A DNA stretch of 64,000 nt. Origin: Macrostomum hystrix. Its lineage: Eukaryota > Platyhelminthes > Macrostomidae. The DNA lies in NCBI GenBank assembly GCA_950097015.1, contig CATNEN010000038.1, positions 7,624,001 through 7,688,000 of the forward strand, written 5' to 3'. This document shows positions 43,505-53,824 of this stretch, piece by piece (the stretch's first letter is position 1; every line of letters begins with the position of its first letter). The position numbers were made by a program, and so were the translations under genes. Under the pieces are notes generated by a model. It did not search any database. It saw only the letters and a list, made by a program, of their open reading frames with translations, and was not told the origin of the DNA.

Positions 43505-43935
43505 CGAGCGTCAGTGCCAATGGCTGCAGTGTGTACCTGTCATTTGTATCTGTGTGAGTACCAATGGCTGCAGTGTGTACCTGTCATTTGTATCTGTGTG
43601 AGTGCCAATGGCTGCAGTGTGTACCTGTCATTTGTATCTGTGTGAATGCCAATGGCTGCAGTGTGTACCTGTCATTTGTATCTGTGTGAGTGCCAATGGC
43701 TGCAGTGTGTACCTGTCATTTGTATCTGTGTGAGTGCCAATGGCTGCAGTGTGCACCTGTCATTTGTATCTGTGTGAGTGCCAATGGCTGCAGTGTGTAC
43801 CTGTCATTTGTATCTGTGTGTGTACTCAGGAGTCAGTGGGATGGACAGATTTGTATGAGTGCTAGTTGCTGGTCGACTGTCACCAAATGACGTTACCAGT
43901 GCTCACAGCCCTCCTGCAATTACTATTTTATGGCC
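43505..43935 (+). repeat. 44-bp minisatellite grown inside a SINE A copy
   Basis: About seven copies of GTACCTGTCATTTGTATCTG plus TGTGAGTGCCAATGGCTGCAGTGT (44-bp period, 43621-43665). The sequence then runs straight into the 3' part of SINE A (TGTGTACTCAGGAGTCAG, GTCACCAAATGACG, CAGCCCTCCTGCAA). The repeat unit itself resembles the SINE stretch GTACAGTATCTGTGTG. Confidence 0.88.
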
Positions 43936-44393
43936 GTCCGATGGTTGGAAAACAATTAGACCACCTGAGTGCGTTCTTTAATTTGGTTGGTATCGCTCGA
44001 GGTAGGGAAACGTCTGGATTCGGGCTTTGATGCCACAGCCCCCATGAAGTTCACATGCCGCATCTGTAGCACTCGCAGCTCTACTTTAGAAAGAATGCTC
44101 GAACAAAGTACTTAATTACAGTGACTGTGAATGCAAGGTAGGGTCTATTGAGAGATATGAGTTTTGGTCATTCTCTAAGACCCAAGCTGCCCATAGACAA
44201 TGAGCACAATGAGCAGGCAGGAAACCCCTCGTAGGGGTGAGCAGAAACGAAGGCTTCGCTTCGCCATGAAGTGGACTCGCAAATTCCCACGCAATTGTTT
44301 GTCTTGCTATTTATTCTAGCAGGCTCAAAGCAGCTCGCGGCTCGCCAAAGACCGAGAATACACACAAGCCAAATCGCAGGTGCTTCTTGTACT
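43936..44393 (+). other. Short spacer and 5' region of copy B
   Basis: About 450 bp without repeats. The frame of exon 1 is open back to 44271, but the ATG at 44394 (or 44403) gives a compact signal peptide. Confidence 0.4.
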
Positions 44394-46782
44394 ATGATTG
44401 CAATGCATTCCGCCGTCAGCCTTCTGCTGCTCCTAGCGGCGTCTGTGGACTGTGAGTGATTTCGTAGAATTTCAACCAGGGTTCTGTCAGACTGAGCATT
44501 TCCATCGCCCTGCACGCCCCTGTCATTGACTTGATTGCAGGCTACCCATCGGGCCCACCAGCGGCCGCTTGCCTCAGCCAGCAGCCCTACCACAACCCAA
44601 AAAAGAACACGGACTTCTCGCGGCTCCACCCTGGCATTGCGGGCAGTCCGCAGTTCGCACTGTCTGTTGGCGCAGCCTCGTGGAGCGCCGGAGGCACTAT
44701 TACAGGTAAGTGATTTGCAGATTTTAGCGGTTGGTAACACGACGTAACTGATTAAAGGTGTGTGATAATGAGGACAGACAATGAGGCAGCATCAGTACTG
44801 TTAGTACCGTGAGCAATGACCTTGCCCTCAGTGACCTTGGCTGGCGTCAAAGCTGACAAGAGATTCGCCGGCTTCGTACTGAAAGCTGTCCGAGCTTCAA
44901 ACGGCTACACCAACGACAACCTGGGCCCCCTGTTGGGCAGTTTCACCTGCAACACTTCTGCTGGAGCGGCCGCTCCGCCAAAGTACCACTCGGTCTACGC
45001 ACCTAGCGGGGTGAGCTCATGCACTAAACTGACCTACCTGACCTACCTGACCTACCTGACCTACCTGACCTACCTGACTTACCTGACCTACCTGACCTAC
45101 CTGAACTACCAAACCTACCTGACCTACCTGACCTACCTGACCTACCTGACCTTCTTGACTAACTTGATCTTGACTTTAATTTTGGTTTCGAAAGGGGATT
45201 GTAGCCTAGTGGGTTAGAGCATCGTACTGGCAACTTGAAGGTCGGGGGTTCGATAACCGACTACACTGACACAATTTTGTTGTTTAGCCAGACACTTATC
45301 TATAGATTGCTTCAGTTCAACCAGCTGTTAAATGGGTACCAGCATTAGCTGTGGTAACTGAGGGTGAGTGTGGCGTCCCCCAGTCCATGGACTGAACAGC
45401 CATGCGCAGCCTTCAGATGCAATAGCTGCGGCTGTGCTGTCGGCTGCACATTCGACCTATTAGGGGCAGGTGCAATCAATAATGTTTATTATTACTATTA
45501 CAGGATTTTAGGAAGTTTTCACTTTACCGCAAAGTCGAAAGCGCACTAAAAAAATGCGCCGTAATATATTCAACATGACAAGCTCAGATTAATCTCCAGT
45601 TCCTCGTGCAATTTCTGCAGGAGAGAAACTGTGTGTCGCAATCGGTGGGTGAAGAAAACACGCTTAGATCGGTCACGTGCCAGTGGACAGCGCCAGCTAC
45701 TAACGAGGGACCGATTATGTTTTCGTGAGCCCTCTTAAATGCATTCTGTTTAATTATCATCGACAATCGGAACAAATTTTATTTGCACCTGAAAATTCCA
45801 AAACAATCAACCAACGATGCCGAAGTCACGTAACCGACTTTTAAACGATAATTTTCAGAGCAACTGTTGTGGTTAAATACGATGAGTACCAGACTCAGAT
45901 TCTCAGTGACGTCATTCCTAACTCTGCCGGCGCGCCTAATTTCACCAGAGATGTGAGCTCACTGTACTTTGAGTAGCTGTATAAGCTCTAAACGCTGCTT
46001 TCTGAGAGACACGGCTGTTTAGGGGAACTGAACACGTTTGTCTCTCGCATTAAGATCCCTGATTTCGATTCCGCGGTGAAGCCACATTCATTTGGGGCGC
46101 AGCCGCTGAGACGGCTTGGGAGGCTTGTCCACGATGAGGGGCGACCCCTCGACAATGGGGATGTGAATGAAGATGTACACCACTGAGCGGAATGATTGCT
46201 TATCGTTGATCACAACTTGCTCACAACACATCAACTCACCTGAAGGACGCTCTCCAAGCTGTTCCCGGCATGTTCGGCTGCGGCACGGCCAAGACCTGCG
46301 CCCTGTACCCGCCTGGCTGTGACGTACGCGGTGGCTGCCGATACGGCGTCATGATCACCCCGATGGCGGCCACCAATCAGCTGATGTTCGAGGTGTTCGG
46401 CAACACCTTCGACTGGCTAGCCGTTGCCTTGGGCGATTCCACCGAGATGGTAAGGAAATCATCAGCCGCATTGTGAGAGATGTACAGGGCTCTCGCACCA
46501 ATGCCACTGAGCTCGATTCCGCGGCGAGGCCACATTCATTTGGGGCGCAGCCGCAGAGAGGGCTTGTGGTGTCTTTGTCGTCCCTTGAGGGCCAGCCTCC
46601 ATGGCACAGTGATGAGAAAGTCAGGGCAGATGTACTCCCATGTGTAAGCGTGTGCCGCCTGTACAGTATCTGTGTGCGTGTGTACTCAGGAGTCAGCGGA
46701 ATGGGCAGAATTGCCTCATCGCTGGATGCGGGTCTAGTGTCACCAAGTGATGTGCCATTGCCTGCCATTGCCCTACTGCAAA

Positions 46783-46828
<46 letters not shown>

Positions 46829-49800
46829 GGCTCGCAAGCTAAATTTTAATTGTCACTGTAAACAGAATGTTAGAGGTCTATGCATAATCTATCGTCAACA
46901 CAAAAAACTAATCTGCAGGAGAACATGGAGATCATCAGCTGCGGCTTCGATGAGAAGTTAAACAAGCCTCGCGTTGAGTTTGGCTACGCGCCGGGAAAAG
47001 TCTACATTCCGGTCTACCGGGTATGACCGCCTGTTTACTTTAATTGAAGGGCATTGGTAGATTTGTAAATAAGTGAGGAGGCAGCGAGAAGCAGTTCTGC
47101 TCATTCCGCTGAACCCTAAGCAAACAAGCTGTGCAGCTCTCGAATCCTAACAAACAGCCAAAAATTATCGACCTATATGCAGCTTATCAAGTATGCTACC
47201 TTCCATTGCCACCCGAACAGGCGGACATTAGCATGATAAAAACAAGATTTACCAAGGGCGCGAGCGACCCTGCGAGTCTGCCTGTTCAGCCGAACGCCGT
47301 CAGCTTCCAGTTTGTGAGGCCAGTTGACAGCAGCTTCGTCTACTACCGGCACAATTCTAGCAGCGCGACCAGTGCACCAGTCACATTCCAGAGCAGGCTA
47401 TCCGGAGAGGGCAAGTTTGTCATCCTGGCTCAGGGACAGAACATTCCGAGTAAGGAATTTCGAGCCTTTAAATGCCCGCAATGGGATTCGGCTAATTCGC
47501 ATCGCCTCCCTGTATACTTTAAACTAAACCCGAACGCCAACAGACACTCCCAACCTGGGCAAGCATACGCACATCCCGCTGCGGTCACCAAAGCGACTCG
47601 CACCAATGGGCTCCAGCTCCACAGTGTACTTTAGCGGCCTGGAGGCCAAGGTGCAAACACACGGTAAGATATTGAAGGAAGAAGCGAATTACTTGTGCCT
47701 AAAGCTCAAATTTCAACTTCTAGACACTGGAGAACAAGTGCTCAGGCAATACTATTCAAGTCACGTGACACTTATGTAGTACGCCTTTCACCTTACTCGG
47801 TTCCTCTAGTATTCCTCCAAAGTTGTTGTTTCGGTTGCTCTCCTGAGTGTTCTTGTATCGGTTGCTCTCCTGAGTGTTCTTGTATCGGTTGCTCTCCTGA
47901 GTGTTCTTGTATCGGTTGCTCTCCTGAGTGTTCTTGTATCGGTTTTGCTCTCCTGAGTGTTCTTGTATCGGTTTTGCTCTCCTGAGTGGTCTTGTATCAC
48001 GCTCATGTCCAGGTACTCACATGACCATCTTCTCACGCTTATGTCCAGGTACTCACATGACCATCTTCTCACGCTTATGACGCTCATGATCAGGCACTCT
48101 CATGACCATATTTTCACGCTCATGACGCTCATGATCAGGCACTCTCATGACCATCTTCTGGCTGTTCCTCTGCGGCCTGGCCATCATTGTCGGGCGTCAC
48201 ACGCGGCCGGTGCTGACGCAGGAGCTGCTGAAGAAGCAGCTGTGGTTCCTGCTCCACGTCGGCTGCATGGTAGTCGGCTACATCATCGCCCTGGCTGGCC
48301 TCATCTACATCCTGGTGAAGGAGGGCGAGTGGGAGAGCGACTCTCAGACTCACGGAATATTCGGCATCATCGGCATGGCGCTGGGCATCATCAACATCAT
48401 CGCGGGAATCTTCCGACCGCATCCGGGCACCAAGTTCCGGCCCGTGTTCAACCGACTGCACCGCTGGAACGGTCTTTTGGCCATGGCCTTCGCCAGTGAG
48501 TGCAGAAAGCTTTCTATGAAATGCTGCAATCGACCACGAATGGATTGCATTTCAAACATTCAACTACGAGAGTAAACAGTTAGCTTTGAATTCTCAAACC
48601 GACTTAAACGTTTCTCTCTGAAACTACTCTAACGCTTCTCTGTAGCCAAACGCTTTTCTGACTACTCAAGCACTTCTCAGACGACTCAAGCACTTCTCAG
48701 ACGACTCAAACGCTTCTCTGACGACTCAAACGCTTCTCTGAAAACTCAAACGCTTCTCTGAAAACTCAAACGCTTCTCTGAAGTCTATTGAAAAATGTCG
48801 CATGTGTTCTGGGAGTGGGAGAGCGCAGAACAGAGGAGCGCAGCATTGAAACCTACGAGTAACTGACGCTCCTCCGTGGACACTCTAAAAATGCAGCCGT
48901 AGCGATCTGGCTCGGCGCCACTTTCGAAAGCCACCGGCCGGAATTCCGTTTCTGGGCCGTCATCGTGCTGGCAATCTGGACAGGCCTGCAGATCATCTTC
49001 ATGATCCTCTTCGAGTGCCTGCGCCAGCGTGAGTCAACAGACATATTTCTCTAAATGCTTAACGCTTGGCAGAAGGGCTTGAAGCCGGGAAACGATCCCA
49101 ACCGGAGTGGTCAGGAATTCAAATCTCAGCCTAAGTTGAACTACATTATCCTTGATCCAGACGCTTAATTCCTCAATAGCTGGCTGACTTTGGTGGCCAA
49201 CCAGTCCATGGACTGAACAGCTGAACAGCTGTCGTGATGGTGACCAATGAATATATTTATATCGATTCCAGGAGGACTGCAGGCGATGGCACATCATTTG
49301 GTGACACTAGACCTGCAGCTAGCGAAGAGGCAGTTCTGCCCATCCCGCTGACTCCTGAGCACACACGCACACAGATAACTTACGCACGCCCACGCTTACA
49401 CAGGTATGTACATCTGCCCTGACTTTCTCATCGTCAGGCAGTGCTCAATTCACTGCCTTTAAGGTTGGCCCGTAAGGGACGAAAAGTCACGACAAGCCCC
49501 CAAGCCTTCTCTCCGCGGCAACGCACCTAATGAATGTGGCCTCGCCTCGGAATCGAGCTTAGGGACCTTGGTGCGAGAGGCGAGCGCATTAGCGCTCTGC
49601 CACTCACCCCCATGGCGACCAATCAGAAGATAGTGTGGGGTAAAGTGAGTGAGCCAATCAGATCTCAGACTGACTTGACTGACGAATTACGAGGCAAGAT
49701 GAAAATGCTCGAAAACGTAATCACCGAAACTGAAATCCCCTCCCCCTTAGGCGTCGCTAGGAACAAGCGTTTGGAGAAGGCCATCAGCCACCGTTTCGAG

Positions 49801-49977
49801 CTGTCAGACAGGTCGACGTCGGCCAGCTCGCAGGACGAACCACAAGCCGTCAGCGAGCCGGAGCCAGAGGTGAAAGGCAAGCAGCTGGTGCACATCAACG
49901 AAGGCTGGCTGGTGGTCTATGCCTGTGTCTTCCTGGCACTGGCGGCCGCCTTTTGGGCCGGCCTATGGGTCCACTGA
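44394..49977 (+). CDS. FRRS1: Reeler-DOMON-cytochrome b561 protein, FRRS1-like (copy B)
   Basis: Twelve exons match copy A in order and phase: 44394-44451, 44541-44705, 44832-45010, 45621-45724, 45859-45952, 46246-46449, 46919-47020, 47221-47449, 47544-47663, 48139-48495, 48897-49028 and 49751-49977 (656 aa). Eight exons have identical lengths to copy A. Signal peptide SAVSLLLLLAASVDC; reeler YPSGPPAAACLSQQPYH and FAGFVLKAVRASNGYTNDN; DOMON-like CALYPPGCDVRGGCRYG and FDWLAVALG; b561 histidines in QTHG, FLLHVG, THGIFG and NRLHRWNG; terminal helix FLALAAAFWAGLWVH. Expected role is that of FRRS1/SDR2 membrane reductases. Exon 10 is nearly identical to copy A while most other exons differ at many residues. 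The exon 6 acceptor (ctgaag) and exon 7 donor (gtatga) are weaker than average but keep frame. Confidence 0.92.
45018..45170 (+). repeat. 9-bp ACCTACCTG array, copy B intron 3
   Basis: About 15 copies of CTGACCTAC starting within 20 bp of the exon 3 donor. Variants AACTACC and ACTTACC appear in the middle and CTTCTTGAC at the right edge. Confidence 0.95.
45190..45510 (+). repeat. tRNA-derived SINE, family B
   Basis: Clear tRNA-like head GATTGTAGCCTAGTGGGTTA and GGGGGTTCGATAACCGAC, then CAGACACTTATC, AAATGGGTACCAGCATTAGC, AGTCCATGGACT, and an ATT-rich tail (TTTATTATTACTATTA). The AAATGGGTACC block resembles conserved central domains known from several metazoan SINE families (inference). Confidence 0.9.
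46027..46200 (+). repeat. SINE family A, short copy in copy B intron 5
   Basis: GTTTGTCTCTCGCATTAAGA, then TTTCGATTCCGCGGTGAAGC, CATTCATTTGGGGCGCAGCC, and a truncated 3' part ending ACTGAGCGGAATG. It sits between exons 5 and 6. Confidence 0.8.
46455..46828 (+). repeat. SINE family A, long copy with (ATT)n tail in copy B intron 6
   Basis: Core GAGCTCGATTCCGCGGCGAG and GGCGCAGCCGCAGAGAGGGC, the 3' body CAGCGGAATGGGCAGAATTG and GTCACCAAGTGATG, then (ATT)n at 46785-46828. This tail is the usual end of family A and shows the repeat was inserted by retroposition. Confidence 0.9.
47820..48138 (+). repeat. 27-bp minisatellite and exon-10-derived repeats, copy B intron 9
   Basis: About 47830-47995: copies of TCGGTTGCTCTCCTGAGTGT plus TCTTGTA (27-bp period, 47884-47911). 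About 48000-48138: units of CTCATGACCATCTTCTCACG and CATGTCCAGGTACTCA leading to the exon 10 acceptor. The second block is the counterpart of the array at 41334 in copy A but has a different structure. Confidence 0.9.
48590..48790 (+). repeat. 20-bp degenerate repeat, copy B intron 10
   Basis: Units of GAAAACTCAAACGCTTCTCT and GACGACTCAAGCACTTCTCA. Copy A intron 10 (about 41995-42095) has a few ancestral-looking copies, so the array expanded mainly in copy B. Confidence 0.85.
49100..49240 (+). repeat. SINE family B-like fragment in copy B intron 11
   Basis: A B-box-like GAATTCAAATCTCAGCC, then CTTGATCCAGACGCTTAATT and AGTCCATGGACTGAACAGCT. Same layout as family B but strongly decayed. Confidence 0.6.
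49284..49612 (-). repeat. SINE family A in copy B intron 11
   Basis: Full-length copy on the minus strand with AATTGAGCACTGCCTGACGA, GGGCAGATGTACATACCTGT and the tRNA-like end GGCAGAGCGCTAATGCGC. Intron 11 of copy A carries a SINE A in the same orientation, so this may be one insertion inherited by both paralogues. Confidence 0.85.
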
Positions 49978-50685
49978 TTGAATATTTTGCTGCTGAAACA
50001 CCTGTTTGAAAATATATTTGACAACTGTGCTGCTTGTTGAGTTCAGTTTCTTTAGTACTCATTCGCACTTCTTTACTTAAAGTAGCAAAAATACCTGCAA
50101 TTGTTCTAGGACTTTGTATTTAACGATATTTATTGCCTGTCTTTAGCTAAATTTAACAAAACAGTTTAGTTTCTGCTTTACAGTATTGAGACAGCTAAAG
50201 ATTTTTTAACATATTAGCTTTTTCTTAATCAAATCTTAGTGAAATAAAATCTAAATAAAATCTCGTAAACCGATTTTATAACAATAGAACTCTTCTAAAG
50301 AATTTTTTTAAGCAAAATATTCTTGATTACTGCATTTTTACTGACACTACACTTATTTCTACTTAGAGTAGACTGTGTCGCCTAATTGAATGCAGATTTT
50401 ACTGCAGCAGGACCATGGCTTTTGCCTCATTATATTTCATTCAGTGTCCAGACTGGAATTTTCATTTTCAGACTCGACACCACGAAGATACTAGCTGGGT
50501 GAAACAATGCCTTATTAAAAATGACGCACAATTGTGGTAAGGCTTTGTGTCTTTGTGTCTTTGTGTCTTTGTGTCTTTGTGTCTTTGTGGTACGAGCGTA
50601 CATTGTGGTACATTTTAGTACATTCTGGTACATTGCGGTACATTGTGGTGCCGCAAGTTGTCGTGGTACATTGCATATTGTGCTT
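49978..50685 (+). repeat. 3' flank of copy B with short repeats
   Basis: About 550 bp of AT-rich 3' flank, then an 8-bp array TTTGTGTC (about 50543-50588) and decayed GGTACATTGT units (about 50590-50650). No gene seen. Confidence 0.6.
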
Positions 50686-50689
50686 CGGA

Positions 50690-50830
50690 CTTCTTACCGA
50701 GCGGTCGGGAGTTCGAATCTCAGCCAATGAGAATCAATTTGTGTCCCTGAGCAAGGCACTAAAACTACCTAGTGCTTTTAGTTCGACCGGCATCGACTAT
50801 AAATACTGTATAACTGTATTAACAGCTAGA
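50690..50830 (+). repeat. tRNA-derived SINE, third variant
   Basis: B-box-like GGGAGTTCGAATCTCAGCC followed by GTGTCCCTGAGCAAGGCACT. The second block resembles a 3' segment shared by many animal SINEs (known pattern; inference here). Confidence 0.65.
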
Positions 50831-51915
50831 TTATACTAATAAGCAGATTTCGGAGCCCTAATTGACTAAATTAATCGTTCTTATAGACTTATCAAGCTTT
50901 GGCTAAGGACTTAAGTGGATACATTAGCGCTAAAGGTGCTTTTCAGGTGCAGATGAAAACACGAAGCTTGTGTAGGTCGCGTACAGTAGCTATTTCTGAC
51001 TGACCTGTCGAAGATGTTGACTAAGTGCTGCGTGTAACTATTTTCTGCGAAATGTGTGGGACATTGTCGAATTCGATACCTGGTAGGAGCGGCAATATCC
51101 AGTAGCAAGTGAAGTGCACACACACACACACACACGTGGGGTCCCCGTGCAACTCCGTCTGGTAACGATTATGTGCGCACTGCAAGACATCGCATTGCGC
51201 CGGGGCCCAAGCCGCAGCGATAAGAGCCGGATGGTGCGGGAGGCCTCCGGTCGGACAGGCTTCACATCGCAGCAGCCCTGGCCAAAACTAAACCCAATAA
51301 CAGCGGATTGGAAACGCACTAAGCCTTCTTTCTTCCATTCCGATTCATAAAAAAGCCGCAGAAGCTGCCGCTTGTTCGTGCACTCGAAAGCAATGCGAAA
51401 AAACGAATCACTCCCCCATCGGATGGTTTAGTATGCGTACATTGGCCTCTGTAACGGACAAAATTTAGGTAAGGGCGATATTGTATGGGGAGCAGACTAT
51501 CTCATAGAAGATGCACGAGCCTGATTATGCCACAGCTCGCTGATGATTCGCTTGCGCCAAAGCCAACTAGGAAGGCACAGGCAGATATGCTCCAGCTAGG
51601 CTAACTGTAGGATCTACGCGACTTAAAAAACACTTTACATGCACGGGCCAGACAAACTTGTCCCCTTGCACCCTCGCCGCAGCCCTCTAGAGAGCCAGCG
51701 GGAGAAACAGATTACACGTTATCTGCGCGGCATTCATACTTCACAACTGGATTGGCTTAATTATGCATGCTTGATGAGCCGGGATTTCGCAAGCGTTGAT
51801 AGTTGGGAATAAAGGATTCTATGGAATGTCCTTTTCATACAGACATCGAGGCAAAAAACTTAAAAAACCTGTTTTGTTTTTTGCGTACTTTTCAAATTAT
51901 TTATGCTGAGAAACG
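50831..51915. other. Intergenic DNA, no gene supported
   Basis: A (CA)n tract at about 51117-51134 leads into a GC-rich, CpG-containing stretch to about 51300 that is open on both strands, but I recognise no product. Confidence 0.35.
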
Positions 51916-52395
51916 CTGTAGGTGAGTGGCAGAGCGGTTAACGTTTTTGCCTCTCGCACCAAGGTCCCACCTCTGGAGGATCAGGGATGGTATTGTGATC
52001 CAAGCTAGGGAAAATTATAATAACAATTAAATTACAATGTATTGCACCTGCCCCAAGGAGGGTGAGTGGCAAAGCGATCTAACGCGTTTGTCTTAAGCTC
52101 CCTGAGCTCGATTCCGCGGTGAGGCCACATTCATTTGGGCGCAGCCGCAGATTGAAGGCCTGGAGGCTTGTTGTGCAATTGACGCCCCTGAGGGCCAACC
52201 TTCAAGGCACAGTTCGAGTGTACACTGCCTGACGATGAGAAAGTCAGGGCAGATGTACACACCTGTGTGAGCGTGTGCGTGCGTAAGATATCTGTGTGTT
52301 TTCATGAGTCAGCGAAATGGTGTGAATCGCGCATTGATTGACACCAAATAATGTGCCATTGCCCGCAGCCCTCCAGAAAATATTAGTATTTTTTT
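51916..52395 (+). repeat. Two adjacent SINE family A copies
   Basis: A head-only copy at about 51916-51975 (GGTGAGTGGCAGAGCGGTTA, CTCTCGCACCAAGGTCCC). Then a near full-length copy at about 52060-52395: GGTGAGTGGCAAAGCGATCT (A box), GAGCTCGATTCCGCGGTGAG (B box), GACGATGAGAAAGTCAGGGC, GTGCCATTGCCCGCAGCC. This second copy best defines the family, about 330 bp with a tRNA-like 5' end. Confidence 0.9.
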
Positions 52396-53080
52396 CTCTT
52401 TATAATTATTGTTATACTAGCTCTGCTGTAGCCCTCGCGAGTGTAAAGTCCAAATTTCCAATACTTTGAAGTCAGACAAGCACTATGCTGATCGTTGTAC
52501 CCTACCACAAAGTCTTTTTAGATTGAAGGCACACGCTCGTATTTGATGTGGCTGACAAAGGAAAGGTTAATGTACTTTAGACAGTTAACAACAGCGGATT
52601 GCGAGGGCGCATCGCCAGCGCGGGGAGGAGTTTTCGGGAGCCAGGGGATGTCCCAGTCTGCCCTCTGCGCTTCTTCAGTTGGTCGGTCAGCCCCGAGCCT
52701 TGGAACACGCCCCTCCTCTATATCTAGTAAATCGTTATCAGTCAGGAAGGGGCATCTCGAAGAGGCTGGCAGCCGCATGGTAGCAGCGGACAGCACTTCA
52801 GGATCCCGTCCGGCGGGACTTCTCAGCCGAGCTTTGGCCAGTTGGTTCGCGAAAATTTATGGCCTATATCTTGCCTCCAAGATTCGCCAATATTGTTTAA
52901 AAGCAAATAATAATAAAGACCCGAGCATGCCTCTAGCATCTAGAAACTGCCTGTATCTGAAACTGAAGATTTGAAGTTCAACGATTAAACTTTGTTATTA
53001 AACCCAGGTAAGTAATTCGATAATAACTCTTTGACCTTATGCATGGCCCTTTAAAAAACTAACTTATCTGTATCTCATCC
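52396..53080. other. Unassigned region with long open frame
   Basis: Plus-strand frame 52543-52974 (143 codons) is Ser/Ala/Arg-rich (SSVGRSAPSLGTRPSSISSK) and part of the minus strand is also open. No domain or splice context supports a gene. It may be a remnant of a mobile element. Confidence 0.3.
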
Positions 53081-53081
53081 T

Positions 53082-53385
53082 GTGTCATCCAACCCCCGTC
53101 TCATCCAACCCCTGTCTCATCCAACCCTTGTCTCATCCAACCCCTGTCTCATCCAACCCCTGTCTCATCCAACTCCTGTCTCATCCAACCCCTGTCTCAT
53201 CCAACCCTTGTCTCATCCAACCCCTGTTTCATCCAACCCCTGTCTCATCCAACCCCTGTCTCATCCAACCCCTGTCTCATCCAACCCCTGTCTCATCCAA
53301 CCCCTGTCTCATCCAACCCTTGTCTCATCCAACCCCTGTCTCATCCAACCCCTGTCTCATCCAACCCCTGTCTCATCCAACCCCT
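53082..53385 (+). repeat. 16-bp minisatellite CTCATCCAACCCCTGT
   Basis: About 19 copies with few substitutions (CCCTTG, CTCCTG, GTTTCA variants), open in all plus frames because of its composition. Confidence 0.97.
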
Positions 53386-53389
53386 GCAG

Positions 53390-53820
53390 ACAATTGCTGT
53401 TTTTTCGAGTAACAGCTTGACTGAAGGTGCGAATATTCACGCCTATCTTTCATCTAATTCCTCGAAAAGTTAGCCCCATAGACCATTGGAGCCGCACTAA
53501 AAGCATTTTGACACTTCGCTTCTGCCAGGCCAGACTTGCCAGTCTCCGAGCCATTTTCTCACTTCGAACCAGGCAATGTTTCGAAGCCGAAAAGCTTTTT
53601 GTTCTTCTTGTTCGTGACTTGACGGATGCATTCTTGCTTGGTAGACGAATCCGTCTTAAATACGCTTTTGACTTTATTGTTTATCTAGAAAACAGCTGCA
53701 TTGCTGTATACTTTAGTCGTTGCCATTCAGTAGTTTATTCCTGCTGGACCTGTAATGGACTTAATTCAATGAATAAGAGAACATACGTGATCGATTTAGG
53801 ATGCAGAATCATATAATCTT
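53390..53820. other. Spacer between two 16-bp arrays
   Basis: A 129-codon plus frame at 53427-53816 has no recognisable domain or supporting splice context. Confidence 0.3.
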
Positions 53821-53824
53821 AGAG

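Noticed and set aside
45195-45262. Functional tRNA gene
   Set aside because: A and B boxes are present but the sequence continues into a SINE body and a near copy exists at 40.3 kb; the acceptor stem does not close convincingly.
51114-51350. Possible small gene after the CA tract
   Set aside because: Both strands are open, there is no domain, and no splice context links it to another exon.
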